This document shows positions 53,227 through 62,995 of a DNA stretch of 64,000 nt, one piece after another. The DNA is taken from contig NZ_JAKJIC010000002.1 in assembly GCF_021864535.1 (NCBI RefSeq), positions 248,001-312,000 of the forward strand, read 5' to 3'. How positions within the stretch are numbered: position 1 is the stretch's first letter; each line of letters begins with the position of its first letter. The stretch comes from Oryzibacter oryziterrae. GTDB lineage: Bacteria; Pseudomonadota; Alphaproteobacteria; Rhizobiales; Pleomorphomonadaceae. The notes beneath the pieces were generated by a model. That model was given only the letters and a program-made list of their open reading frames with translations, was not told the origin of the DNA and ran no database searches. Position numbers and translations under genes: made by a program.

Positions 53227-55272
53227 ATGGGTGGCATCTTGGATTTGTTGATTGGCCTCGGTAACAGCGCCCGCTTTGGCATCATGTATGTCGCGCGGTT
53301 GCTGACACAGGAATACGTCCCCGGCTTGGTGGCGGTGGGACTTGGGTCGCTGCTCCTATTGGCGATGGTGTTGTTTTCTCTTGAGGCTTGGCGTCGGCGC
53401 TCGGCGTTGCAGTGGCTGCATGATCAGATCGTCGGGGCGGGCGGTGCCGCTGAGCTGAAGGAGCGGGTCGAAGACATCAAGGAACGTGCGGACCGGCGCA
53501 GCGGCGGGGCCGCAAGGTCCGTCGCCTTTGCCTGGTCGGAATACCGCGAGACATTCGTGGACCACGACGAAAATGGCGTGGCGGTCTTGCGTAATGCGGT
53601 ACGACCCGGCGCGTTTTTCAATCTTGATGACCTCCGGTTCGGCCCCGGATTCTGGCGCGTCGTGCCTGGCCTCTTTGTGACGGCGGGCTTGTTCCTGACT
53701 TTCCTGGGGCTGATTTCAGCTCTCGCGTCCATGGACCTGACGACGCCGGACAAGATCACTGAGTCGCTCAAGACGCTTCTTACGATTGCATCGGCCAAGT
53801 TCATCATGTCCTTGACCGGGCTTTTTTGCTCGATTTTCTTCACGATTGTGCTGCGCGTTGGTCTTGGGCGGGTGGACGCGGCAATCCATCGTCTGTGCGG
53901 TGCAATCGAAGACCGTCTGAGTTACATCAGCCTTGAAGCCCTCGCCGTGGAGCAACTGCGGACCATCCGCGAGCAGCGCGACAACTTTCGTCAGTTGGGC
54001 ATGGACATGGTCGCCGAACTTGGCCGGCCGCTTCGCGAAGAGTTGCCGCTTGCCATTTCCAACTCGATCCAGACGGCGATGGGGCCGCTGTTCCAGCAGG
54101 TCAGTCAGCTTGGCACCGACAACATGGGCAGCATGGTCAAGGATCTGTCCGCCCGGTTCAGCGACGATGTCGGCCGTGCACTGTCGCAGGCAAGTGAGAG
54201 GCTGATGGTGGCCGGCGACCGGATCGCCCAGCTCTCTGAGCGGATGGATAGCAGTTCCGGCCGGATGGGCTCGGAGATGGATGCCGCAGTGACACGACTC
54301 GCGCAGGCCGTGGATGATCTGCGCAGTTCCATGGGGGCAACCGCGGAGACCGCCAGCGGCGCATTGAACGCCGGTGCCGATCGGATCCTTTCGGTCATGT
54401 CCGAAACGCTTGAGGGAATCCGCAGCAACACGGCGCAAGGGGCGAACTCCATGCAGGAGGCCGCGCAGGAAATGCGTGCGGCCGCAGAGGGCTTTCGCAA
54501 GGAGATCGAAACGGCCGCCTCCACCGGGCGTGAAGCGGCTCGCGGCCAGATGGAAGAGGCCAGCCGGCAGGCAAGCGAGGCCATTGGGGGTGCTGCTCAG
54601 TCGCTATTGTCGTCCTTCGGCGCCACATCCGCGGAGATCGCGCGCCTGGCCGGCGAACTGACGGCCAAATCCACCCAAGACCTGCTGATGCCTCTTGATC
54701 GTGCCAGCGAGAAGTTCAGAGGCCTTGTTGCAAGTCTCGCTGATGGCACAACGAGCATGAACCGGCTGGCCGACGGTGTGAAAACCGCAGCCGATAGTGT
54801 CGAACGCGCCTCCGGCCAGCTCAGACAGTCCTCGCAGGATCTCGTCAATGCCACGAGTCCGGTGCGTGGTAGCGTTGAAGCGATCGAAAACTCCATGCGG
54901 CTCCTGGGGCAGAGTACCGAAGCGGCGTCCAGCGTCGTGGTACGGTCCGCAGAACAGACGGCGCGGAGTGCAGCCGACGCGCTCGCCTCCGCCGTGGAAG
55001 TTCTCGGGGGGCAGCGAAATGCCATCGAGACAGCACTGAACCATTCTCTTGCCATACTCGATCGGCTCAAGGGGCAGGGGGAGCGCTTTGACGAGATTGA
55101 CGAAAAGCTCGGCGTTGCCTTCGACACCTATACCACCCGCGTCGACACGGCCGTCCGCATGCTCTTCGATCATGTGAAGAAGATGCAGGACGAATTGGCG
55201 CCCGCCCTTGGCACGCTGCGTACGGTCGTTGAGAGCGCCGAACAGTTCATCCCGCAGAGCGGGAGGCGTTAA
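53227..55272 (+). CDS. zorA: Zorya anti-phage protein ZorA (MotA-like stator with long tail)
   Basis: 681 residues. Three or four membrane segments (about 32-55, 140-168, 190-215) frame a MotA/ExbB-like region (GLFLTFLGLISALASM, ASAKFIMSLTGLFCSIFFT). After residue 230 runs a roughly 450-residue helical, alanine/glutamine-rich coiled-coil tail, as in ZorA, where five copies form the intracellular tail. TAATG overlap with zorB. Together with ZorB it is a proton-driven motor that senses phage invasion. Confidence 0.92.
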   Translation: MGGILDLLIGLGNSARFGIMYVARLLTQEYVPGLVAVGLGSLLLLAMVLFSLEAWRRRSALQWLHDQIVGAGGAAELKERVEDIKERADRRSGGAARSVAFAWSEYRETFVDHDENGVAVLRNAVRPGAFFNLDDLRFGPGFWRVVPGLFVTAGLFLTFLGLISALASMDLTTPDKITESLKTLLTIASAKFIMSLTGLFCSIFFTIVLRVGLGRVDAAIHRLCGAIEDRLSYISLEALAVEQLRTIREQRDNFRQLGMDMVAELGRPLREELPLAISNSIQTAMGPLFQQVSQLGTDNMGSMVKDLSARFSDDVGRALSQASERLMVAGDRIAQLSERMDSSSGRMGSEMDAAVTRLAQAVDDLRSSMGATAETASGALNAGADRILSVMSETLEGIRSNTAQGANSMQEAAQEMRAAAEGFRKEIETAASTGREAARGQMEEASRQASEAIGGAAQSLLSSFGATSAEIARLAGELTAKSTQDLLMPLDRASEKFRGLVASLADGTTSMNRLADGVKTAADSVERASGQLRQSSQDLVNATSPVRGSVEAIENSMRLLGQSTEAASSVVVRSAEQTARSAADALASAVEVLGGQRNAIETALNHSLAILDRLKGQGERFDEIDEKLGVAFDTYTTRVDTAVRMLFDHVKKMQDELAPALGTLRTVVESAEQFIPQSGRR

Positions 55273-56333
55273 TGCGCGCCGGCGGCCGGCGCGCGGAGCG
55301 CCATGAGGAGGAAGAAGAGTCCGCCTTCGTATCCATGACCGACATGACGGTGAGCTTCCTGTTCATCGTCATGATCCTGCTGGCCTTTTTCGCGTCCCAG
55401 CTCCGATCGACCGACACGGTTCCGCGCAAGGACTATGAGCAGGTGACGGCGGAACGTGACGATGCGATTCACAAAATTCAGGATCTCCAGCAACAGATTG
55501 AACGACTGAACGCCGAGGTTCGCGACGCCGAACAGCAAGTTGAACAGTTGAAGGCGGCGGTTCGCAATAACGAGCAGGAAATTAATCGACTGAAGTCGGA
55601 GATCCGCGCCAGAGATGAAGAATTGGCCCGCAAAGTCGCCGAGATCAAAAAGCTCAACGACCAGATTGCCGAACTGGAGCGTCAGCTCGCTGCACTGAAA
55701 CCTGAGAACCGGCTTGAGACCTATCTGTCTGCCGTTGCCGATCAGCGCCGCCAGATGTTGGAGGCCTTGCAGAGCCAGTTGAAGATCGACTTTCCCGATC
55801 TCCAGGTGATCGTCAGCGCCGAGATGGATGCACTGCGGTTCAAGGGCGATGGCCTGTTTCAAAGTGGGTCCAGCGAACTGGCTCCCGACAAGAAACTCAT
55901 AGTCGAGGCCATCGCCGGTCGGCTGAATGAGCTGCTCCCGTGTTTCACCTTCGGTCCGAAGGCGGCTTGGCGAGCCGAGTGCAACCGGGCCGGCGCCGTC
56001 ATTGAAGCCATCCAGATCGAGGGTCACACGGACTCGACCGGAGATGACAACGCAAACCTGACTCTGTCGACAAGCCGGGCCAACGCAACCTTTTTTGCCA
56101 TGGCCGCAAGCCGTCCCGATCTCGTCGACTTCCTCAACACGCGCAAGCAGCCGGTGCTTTCGGTGGCTGGCTATGGCGAGATGCGCCCTGTCGAGGACAA
56201 CTCCACAAAGGAAGGGCGGGCGACCAATCGCCGGATCGATCTCAGGATCATCATGTATACGCCGCGGTCCATGGAGGAGATCGAAGCGGTTCGCAATGCG
56301 CTTGAGAATGGCATCGGGAGTGCCAAGCCATGA
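55272..56333 (+). CDS. zorB: Zorya protein ZorB (MotB/OmpA-like)
   Basis: 353 residues. A single membrane helix directly after an acidic N-terminus contains the proton-carrying aspartate, D24 in SMTDMTVSFLFIVMILL. A long coiled coil (about 60-145) leads to a C-terminal OmpA-like peptidoglycan-binding domain (IEGHTDSTGDDNANLTLSTS, SVAGYGEMRPV, NRRIDLRI). ATGA overlap with zorC. Confidence 0.94.
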   Translation: MRAGGRRAERHEEEEESAFVSMTDMTVSFLFIVMILLAFFASQLRSTDTVPRKDYEQVTAERDDAIHKIQDLQQQIERLNAEVRDAEQQVEQLKAAVRNNEQEINRLKSEIRARDEELARKVAEIKKLNDQIAELERQLAALKPENRLETYLSAVADQRRQMLEALQSQLKIDFPDLQVIVSAEMDALRFKGDGLFQSGSSELAPDKKLIVEAIAGRLNELLPCFTFGPKAAWRAECNRAGAVIEAIQIEGHTDSTGDDNANLTLSTSRANATFFAMAASRPDLVDFLNTRKQPVLSVAGYGEMRPVEDNSTKEGRATNRRIDLRIIMYTPRSMEEIEAVRNALENGIGSAKP

Positions 56334-57727
56334 CCGCCTCCTCTCCTGACGGTGACGGAAGAGCCCAGGCGAAGCGCCCGCGCTGGAAGGTGGTCGCGCC
56401 AGACATGGAAGCACCACGGTTGCCAGAACCGCTGCCGCTTCGCGCGGCAAAACAGGCCATCCTTGATCGCTGGCCGGACAAGCTGCGTCCGCCGAAGGTC
56501 AATCTCGATCAGTTGGTGGCCGAGATGCTGGACCGCGTCAATCGATGGGATTTTCGCAGCTGGACCATCGCACGGACGCTCGATGCCGCCCACGCCTGCT
56601 TTGATAGTCAGCGGCGCGAACGGCCGGATCTGGCGCCGCTGCGCCAGTTCTATGCCAATGAAATTGCCGCGACGACCAGCGAGAGTTTCCTTGATGGCAT
56701 GATGTTGGTCTACATCGGCAGTTTCGTGCCGAGCGCGTCGCACACGCGCCAGCTGGGGCGGGCACTGAATGCGGCGCGTGCAAGGCTCGGGTCCCGGTGG
56801 GCAAATCTCCTCAAGGCCGTGCCAGGCATTTTCGACGGCGAGTCAGCCCCTACCCAGATCGCCGGCATGATGACGCATATGCGGGTGCCCTGGGAGGAAC
56901 TGCCACAGATCGACATTCGATCGCCGCACGCGCCGGGGCTGATGGATCACGTCCATCGCGCTTACGTGGCCCTGATTGCGCCTGGGCTGCGCGAGCCGCG
57001 CGAAGTCGACAAGCTGTTGGCCTGGATGAAGCCGGAGGGCGAACAGGTGAGGTCCTCCGGTGGCGCCGAAGTCATTCAGGCGCTCCTCTCGCATTGGATC
57101 AGCAGCGAACCGCCGGAGGCCTTGCGCAAGCATTTGGTCGAGCGTCTGACCGAACTCTTCGGTGATCCCCGTATGTATCAGGGCGCCGCATGGGCGGGCG
57201 TTAAGCAGGAAGCCATTGATATCTTTTTGCGCTGGATCACGGGCGCCAACATCGATTTCTTCATGGATGTCCTGTCGCAAGTCGAGAGTAGCCGCATGTG
57301 GGCACCACGCCGGCGCTTTTGGATGCAGCTCTACAAGCAGGGTCGGATCGATGCAGCCTGGGTTGCCTTCTCCGGCAAGGGCGATTTGTTGGCGCAGAAG
57401 CTTATGAAGCTACAAGGACGCCGCAGCGGCCTTGAGTTCGGCAGGCAGGTTGCACGTGCCGATACGTCTCTCCTAATTCTGAAGAGTGGGAACAAGATCA
57501 TCGTCGAAGGCTCGCACAGCTATCGCATCCACATCTTTCGAGATGGTGAGACTGAAGCGCCGCGGCTTTATCAGAAGATCTACGATTGCGACGACATCAT
57601 GCGGAAATCTGATCGGCGCACCCGTGGTCTGTCAAAGGCGCACCAATGTCTATGCGCGAACGGAGGTTACCCCTCTCGCTGCCCTGGACGCTGTGCCTGG
57701 CAGGATTGGGTCAACGAAAACATCTAG
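56330..57727 (+). CDS. zorC: Zorya type I protein ZorC (EH-signature)
   Basis: 465 residues, soluble and helical. Segment SSRMWAPRRRFWMQLYKQGRIDAAW is the EH-signature region, and GNKIIVEGSHSYRIHIF leads to the C-terminal end. It is defined mainly by position between ZorB and the ZorD helicase, which makes this a type I Zorya. In known systems ZorC binds DNA and acts with ZorD on invading DNA. The extreme C-terminus contains four cysteines (CLCANGGYPSRCPGRC), which I have not seen described for the family. Confidence 0.85.
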   Translation: MTASSPDGDGRAQAKRPRWKVVAPDMEAPRLPEPLPLRAAKQAILDRWPDKLRPPKVNLDQLVAEMLDRVNRWDFRSWTIARTLDAAHACFDSQRRERPDLAPLRQFYANEIAATTSESFLDGMMLVYIGSFVPSASHTRQLGRALNAARARLGSRWANLLKAVPGIFDGESAPTQIAGMMTHMRVPWEELPQIDIRSPHAPGLMDHVHRAYVALIAPGLREPREVDKLLAWMKPEGEQVRSSGGAEVIQALLSHWISSEPPEALRKHLVERLTELFGDPRMYQGAAWAGVKQEAIDIFLRWITGANIDFFMDVLSQVESSRMWAPRRRFWMQLYKQGRIDAAWVAFSGKGDLLAQKLMKLQGRRSGLEFGRQVARADTSLLILKSGNKIIVEGSHSYRIHIFRDGETEAPRLYQKIYDCDDIMRKSDRRTRGLSKAHQCLCANGGYPSRCPGRCAWQDWVNENI

Positions 57728-57736
57728 GGGGCAGGG

Positions 57737-60700
57737 GTGGCCTTTGATTTCTCCTTTGATGCGAACGGCGTCACTCTCTCGCTGAAGCCCGAGAAGCAGG
57801 GGCTCTTGTCTGGCCTGCTGAGACGGCAACGTCAGCGCGACCTCACCAGGCTTCCACCTGACGACCGCGCCTTGCTGGTCGCTGTCGCCGACCTGAAGGC
57901 GCTGGCAGCGGAGAGGGGGGACGACAGCCTGGTCATTGATGCCCAGCAGATCAGACTGTCTCATGCCTTGGCAGCGGCACTCGATGGGGCATCCGCCGCC
58001 ATGCTTGGCCTGCCGCCAATGGTTGACCTGACGCTGGCGACGGACGCTGAAGGCATCGTCGGCTCTCCCAACTTCCGTTTGCGCTATCGGTGGCTGAAGA
58101 ACGGCAAGTCCATCACCTGCCGGCGGGAGGGCGCCATTGTGACCGTTGGCGACAGCCCGAAACGGCTCCCGGTCTGGATGATGGGCGCGCTCGACATCGC
58201 CGACGGTTTCTCGCCCGGCACGGATCTGACCAGCCACTGGGCCGCGCTGGGCCGGTTTCGGGAAGCGCTGGATCCCGGCGTAACGGTCGGAGCTCCAACA
58301 CAAGCCGCGCGCTCGTCCATGTCGGATTTCCTTGCGCGGCTGACAGTCCGTGTTGCCGACCGTTTTGCCATTGCCGCCGATGCCAACGGCGACGACTTCG
58401 AGGTCGTGCCCTTCTCAGGTCGTCATCTTCAGCGTGATGGCTATGAGGCCGACGCCCTAGTGCCAGAAGCCGCCAGTGAGTTGGAGGGCGACGAGCTCAC
58501 GGTCTTTCAGGCTCGCGTCGTCGAACGCGGCGCACTGCCGGCCTACCGGCTGAGCCCGGGTAGCTATCTGGTCGTCGACAAGGCGGCCGCCCCGGCGCTG
58601 GACGTGATGGCGCGCAAGCGTCAGGCATCCGTCGCCGAACGGCGCGCCTTCATCCGCAATCCGCGCGCCGACATTGCCGCGGCCATCGAAGCGTCCTTGC
58701 GGGCAAGCGGCGACCTTGACGGCCTGTCGCCCGAAGCGGAAGAGGAGGCCATTGAGGCCGCCGCTGCGCCGCTCTTCGTCGAGACGGAGGAGTTCTCCGA
58801 GCGCGTGAAGGGCATCAAGGTCTTCGAAAAGGCCAATCTCGACATTGGGCCGGGCAGCGGCACCACCTGGCTTCCCGAAGTGTTCACCCAGACCATACTC
58901 GAAGCGCTGGCGACGGCCACGACCCAGGAGGTCCGGCAGCTGACCGCGCAGGTGGCCGAGGCGGTTGCCTCGGGTGAAACATCGGTGCCCTTCAGTGGTG
59001 TTGACGTGCCGGCCCGGCCCGAGACCCAGGTTGCGCTTGAGGCGGAAGTGCGCCGGCGCGAGTTCGACGAGGCCGCCCAGCAGGATTATGTGGCCGACAT
59101 CGAGCAAAGGCAGGGGCCGATCGTCCTTGACGCGGAGACCAACTTCGAGGAGCTGACCTATCTCGCCAACGTCAAGCCGCGACAGGCGGTGGTCGCCGAG
59201 GAGGTGCCGGCCGTCATCCGCACGCCGCTGAAAGCCCATCAGGTCGATAGCTTCCACTGGCAGCTTGCCGCCTGGAAGGCGGGGTTGCCGGGTGTTCTCA
59301 ATGCCGATGAACAGGGCTTGGGCAAGACGTTGCAGACCATCGCCTTCATCGCCTGGCTGAAGGCGAACATGGCGAAAGCCGGAGGCGCTGCGGCGCGCCC
59401 TGTGCTGATCGTCGCGCCCACCTCGCTGTTGCGCAATTGGGAAAAGGAAGTGCAGCTGCATGTGGAGGAGCCCGGCTTCGGCTCGATCGTCCGCCTCTAT
59501 GGCGCCTCCGTTGCCGCCCGCAAGGCCGTCGGCGCTCACGGCAAGGACACCGACCGTGGCGAACAGACGCTGGACTTGAGCTCCCTGCATGAGGCCATCG
59601 CCGACGGTCGGGCGCACCGCTATTGGGTGCTGACCACATACACGACGCTCACCAACTACCAGCATTCGCTGGCCCGCATTCCCTTTGCCGCCGGCGTGTT
59701 CGACGAGATCCAGGCCATCAAGAACCCTGACAGCCTGCGGGCCATTGCGGCCGAGGGCATGAAGCTCGACTTCCGCATTGGCCTCACCGGAACCCCGATC
59801 GAGAACAGCACCATCGATCTCTGGGCGATCATGGACAAGATCGCGCCGGGCTGGCTTGGAACCCTCAAGGATTTCCGCGACCGCTATGCCGCTCCCGACG
59901 AGGCCAGCATGCGCGACCTCCATGAACGAGTGTTCCGCTCGCAGCGCGATCTGCCGCCGCTGGCGCTGCGACGCCTGAAGGACGAGGTGGCGCGCGATCT
60001 GCCGGCCAAATCGCGCCGGCTGCACCCGCGCCTGATGCCCAATCGTCAGGCGGCGGTCTATGAAGAGGCGCGCGTCAAGCTGGCCGAGGGCGGATTGGGC
60101 GCCGCTCTCAAGATGCTGCATCACATCCGCGCCGTCTCGGTACATCCTGCGCTGGACGCGGACGAGGCCGGCCCTGACTTCATCCAGGCCTCGGCACGCC
60201 TCAAGGCCACCTTCGACATCCTGCGCCGCATCCGGCAGCGCGACGAGCGGGCGCTGGTGTTCATCGAGCACCGGCGCATGCAATATCGCTTCATCGAACT
60301 GGTAAAGGCGGAGTTCGGGCTCGACAGGGTCGACCTCATCAACGGCGACACGCCCATCCCGCAGCGGCAGGCCATCGTGGACCGCTTCCAGGGCGAGGCG
60401 GGCGGCGCACGCGGCTTTGATCTCTTGGTGCTCGGCCCCAAGGCCGCTGGCACCGGCCTGACCCTGACCGCGGCAACCCACGTCATTCACTTGTCCCGGT
60501 GGTGGAACCCGGCGGTGGAGGAGCAGTGCAACGATCGTGTCCACCGCATCGGCCAGACCCGGCCGGTGACGGTGCATCTGCCCATGGCCATCCATCCCGG
60601 CTATCGGGAAAACTCCTTCGACTGCCTCTTGCACAGCCTGATGCAGCGCAAGCGCCACCTGGCCGCCGCCGCGCTCTGGCCCATGGGCGACGATGGCGGC

Positions 60701-60844
60701 GACGTGGCCGCCTTGCAGCAGGGACTGCAGAGCCAACAGTCCGCCAGCGCGGCCGATCCGGTCTGGTCGGCGATCGGCGCCATGTTCAAGCGCGACGGGG
60801 TACCACTGGGAGAGCCGGACGCGGACGGTTCGGTGGCTATTTGA
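57737..60844 (+). CDS. zorD: Zorya type I protein ZorD (SNF2-family helicase/nuclease)
   Basis: 1035 residues, GTG start 10 bp after zorC with AGGGGG upstream. An N-terminal region of about 480 residues of unknown fold precedes the SNF2 motor: Walker A NADEQGLGKTLQT (near residue 520), motif II FDEIQAIKN (DEIQ rather than DEAH), LTGTPIENS, and the C-terminal motifs LGPKAAGTGLTLTAAT and NDRVHRIGQTRPV. ZorD degrades phage DNA in characterised systems. Confidence 0.92.
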   Translation: MAFDFSFDANGVTLSLKPEKQGLLSGLLRRQRQRDLTRLPPDDRALLVAVADLKALAAERGDDSLVIDAQQIRLSHALAAALDGASAAMLGLPPMVDLTLATDAEGIVGSPNFRLRYRWLKNGKSITCRREGAIVTVGDSPKRLPVWMMGALDIADGFSPGTDLTSHWAALGRFREALDPGVTVGAPTQAARSSMSDFLARLTVRVADRFAIAADANGDDFEVVPFSGRHLQRDGYEADALVPEAASELEGDELTVFQARVVERGALPAYRLSPGSYLVVDKAAAPALDVMARKRQASVAERRAFIRNPRADIAAAIEASLRASGDLDGLSPEAEEEAIEAAAAPLFVETEEFSERVKGIKVFEKANLDIGPGSGTTWLPEVFTQTILEALATATTQEVRQLTAQVAEAVASGETSVPFSGVDVPARPETQVALEAEVRRREFDEAAQQDYVADIEQRQGPIVLDAETNFEELTYLANVKPRQAVVAEEVPAVIRTPLKAHQVDSFHWQLAAWKAGLPGVLNADEQGLGKTLQTIAFIAWLKANMAKAGGAAARPVLIVAPTSLLRNWEKEVQLHVEEPGFGSIVRLYGASVAARKAVGAHGKDTDRGEQTLDLSSLHEAIADGRAHRYWVLTTYTTLTNYQHSLARIPFAAGVFDEIQAIKNPDSLRAIAAEGMKLDFRIGLTGTPIENSTIDLWAIMDKIAPGWLGTLKDFRDRYAAPDEASMRDLHERVFRSQRDLPPLALRRLKDEVARDLPAKSRRLHPRLMPNRQAAVYEEARVKLAEGGLGAALKMLHHIRAVSVHPALDADEAGPDFIQASARLKATFDILRRIRQRDERALVFIEHRRMQYRFIELVKAEFGLDRVDLINGDTPIPQRQAIVDRFQGEAGGARGFDLLVLGPKAAGTGLTLTAATHVIHLSRWWNPAVEEQCNDRVHRIGQTRPVTVHLPMAIHPGYRENSFDCLLHSLMQRKRHLAAAALWPMGDDGGDVAALQQGLQSQQSASAADPVWSAIGAMFKRDGVPLGEPDADGSVAI

Positions 60845-60928
60845 GCCTGGGCTTTGAGGCCTCTGCCGCTTCAAGCGACAGATCCTCAAAGCCCAAACAT
60901 AATGGGAGACGCTTTGTGATTCGCCTTG

Positions 60929-62995
60929 TCAGAGGAGGTCCGCGAGAAACTCGGATGCAGGGTTCACACCGGAGACAAATAGCCGTTCCCTTGCCCTGGT
61001 CGCGGCCACGTACAGCAGATGCCGTTCTGTCGTATAGACTTCTTCCAGATCCGCCTCGTCGGTGACGGTCTCAATGCGGTCCTGGAGCGGAAGGACTTCA
61101 TCGTCGCACGCCAGCACCGCCACGGCACGAAACTCAAGCCCCTTGGCGTAGTGCATGATGCCAAGGGCGATGGTGTCGGGCTCGTAGCTCACTTTGTCAG
61201 ACAACTCAGTGGCGCTGACACCAATGGCCTTTGCGACTGAACGGGCACGATGAAGCTGCTGGTCGGAACGGACAATCAGTGCGATTTCTTGCGGCAAATA
61301 CCCCTCACCGATGAGCCCCTGCACCCAACCGGCGACCGCGGCTATTTCGGCTTCCGCACTCGGGAACGTTGCAACGACCGGCTCCGGACCAGCGAACACG
61401 GAAACCGTGCCCTTGCGTTCGTCGCCAAGTCCGTCCACGTCGGTGATCGACGCTGGCAGGAGGCGATCAGCCGCCGTACGGATCTGCTGTGACGTCCGAT
61501 AATTGAGACGCAACGTTGAGGAGCGCCCGCGCACATCGACTCCCGCAGCTTTCCAAGAGAAGGGCTGTTGAAAGATCCGCTGACCGAGGTCTCCAGCGAA
61601 GAAGAGGCCTTCCGGGCGGCTTCGGGCAAGTGTGGCTAGAAACCTGGCCTCAGCGGGGCCAAGGTCCTGCGCTTCGTCGACAACGGCGAACTCGACGGGC
61701 GACAAGCCGGAGACGCTCATGTGCTCAGTCAGCCTTTCGAACACGTCGGCCCAGGTCGTCAAACCACGCGTGGCCAAGCCTTCGCGGCATCTTGCAAGCA
61801 CAGCCCAAAGCGCCTCGCGCTGCTTGGCACCAAGCCTTGTTTTCCGTCCGAGGCGCGGCACGGTGAGGTAGGCGTCGAGCGTCCGGATCTGCCAGGCGTC
61901 AGCGACGTCGGTCCATTCATTGATCAGAAACGAGGCCGAATGAGCCAATCCTTCGCCCGCCGCCGCCTTGACCAGCAGCGACCTGATCACCGCTTGCGGC
62001 GCGATGTTTGGCTGGCCGAAGAGCTGCGTGTGCAGGTCATAGGCGAAGCCGGTCAAGGACTGAACCTTGATCCTCCGGGCGAGATCGGGCTCGAAAGCGG
62101 TGAGAACGTCAAGCCGTGCCTTCAGAGCGTTGGCCAGCGCCTTGGAAAAGGTGGTCAGCAAGACCGACGTGTCACCATATGCCCGGGCAAGATACACGGC
62201 GCGATGCAAAGCCACAATGGTCTTGCCAGTCCCCGCTGAACCGGAAACCCGAGCTGGCCCCTTGTAGTCCCGCTCCACCAGTGCCCGCTGCGTTGGATGC
62301 AGAAAGACCGTCCACTTTTCCCAAGGAAATTCCAGGGCGCGCGCCAGCTCCTCCTGGCTGGTGATGAGATGGAAGCGTCGCTGCGCATCCGGGTGTGCAT
62401 ACCCGTCTTGCGGCGGCGCACTCGGACCGATCACCTCTGGCTTCTCGCCGACAGCCAGCTTCAGCAACGTCTCCTGCGCCTCCTGCGGCAGGTGGGTGAT
62501 CACGTCGAACAGTGTCTCTTCGGTTGCCTCTCGCACGGCGTCTACCCAATCGGCGGGGACGCCAAAGCCCATAAGCTCGAACTTGCGCAGGTTGTCGAAC
62601 AGGCGCACGCCCTGCGGCGGATTGGCGTCAACGCTGCCGGAGCGAGGCGTTTCGGCAACCTCGATCCTCTCTCGAACTTCCACAAGCTGCATGGCGCCGG
62701 TGTCGGGATGCCGCTCCAGCCGCCGCCGTTCCGCCCAGCGATAGGCGTCGTCGTGGTGATTGGCATAGGCGAGCAGGACGCTGTCACCGGTCTTGTGCAG
62801 GATGAGCCTGAGATCAGCGCTGACCCGCACCGACCAGAAATTCGGATCCTTGCCATTGTCCAGCCGGTGCATGGACAATCCCGGTGCCGACGGGTCCATC
62901 TGAAGATCGAAGGCGGTTGTCTTCACCGCCTTCTGCTCTTGCGCAGTCAGTTTACCCAGCGAGGAGGTGAAAGTGTCTGCGATCAGGAAGTTCAT
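60929..62995 (-). CDS. RelE-like/UvrD-like helicase fusion
   Basis: 688 residues. Residues 1-95 have a RelE/ParE toxin-like pattern (LTAQEQKAVKTTAFDLQMDP, HRLDNGKDPNFWSVRVSADL, YANHHDDAYRWAERR). After a linker comes a superfamily 1 helicase: VSGSAGTGKTIVALH (Walker A), FAVVDEAQDLGPAE (Walker B), LRLNYRTSQQI, KGLEFRAVAVLA and YVAATRARERLFV. Found repeatedly in defence neighbourhoods; role unknown. ATGA overlap with the SNase-like gene shows an operon, converging on zorD. Confidence 0.85.
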   Translation of the reverse strand: MNFLIADTFTSSLGKLTAQEQKAVKTTAFDLQMDPSAPGLSMHRLDNGKDPNFWSVRVSADLRLILHKTGDSVLLAYANHHDDAYRWAERRRLERHPDTGAMQLVEVRERIEVAETPRSGSVDANPPQGVRLFDNLRKFELMGFGVPADWVDAVREATEETLFDVITHLPQEAQETLLKLAVGEKPEVIGPSAPPQDGYAHPDAQRRFHLITSQEELARALEFPWEKWTVFLHPTQRALVERDYKGPARVSGSAGTGKTIVALHRAVYLARAYGDTSVLLTTFSKALANALKARLDVLTAFEPDLARRIKVQSLTGFAYDLHTQLFGQPNIAPQAVIRSLLVKAAAGEGLAHSASFLINEWTDVADAWQIRTLDAYLTVPRLGRKTRLGAKQREALWAVLARCREGLATRGLTTWADVFERLTEHMSVSGLSPVEFAVVDEAQDLGPAEARFLATLARSRPEGLFFAGDLGQRIFQQPFSWKAAGVDVRGRSSTLRLNYRTSQQIRTAADRLLPASITDVDGLGDERKGTVSVFAGPEPVVATFPSAEAEIAAVAGWVQGLIGEGYLPQEIALIVRSDQQLHRARSVAKAIGVSATELSDKVSYEPDTIALGIMHYAKGLEFRAVAVLACDDEVLPLQDRIETVTDEADLEEVYTTERHLLYVAATRARERLFVSGVNPASEFLADLL

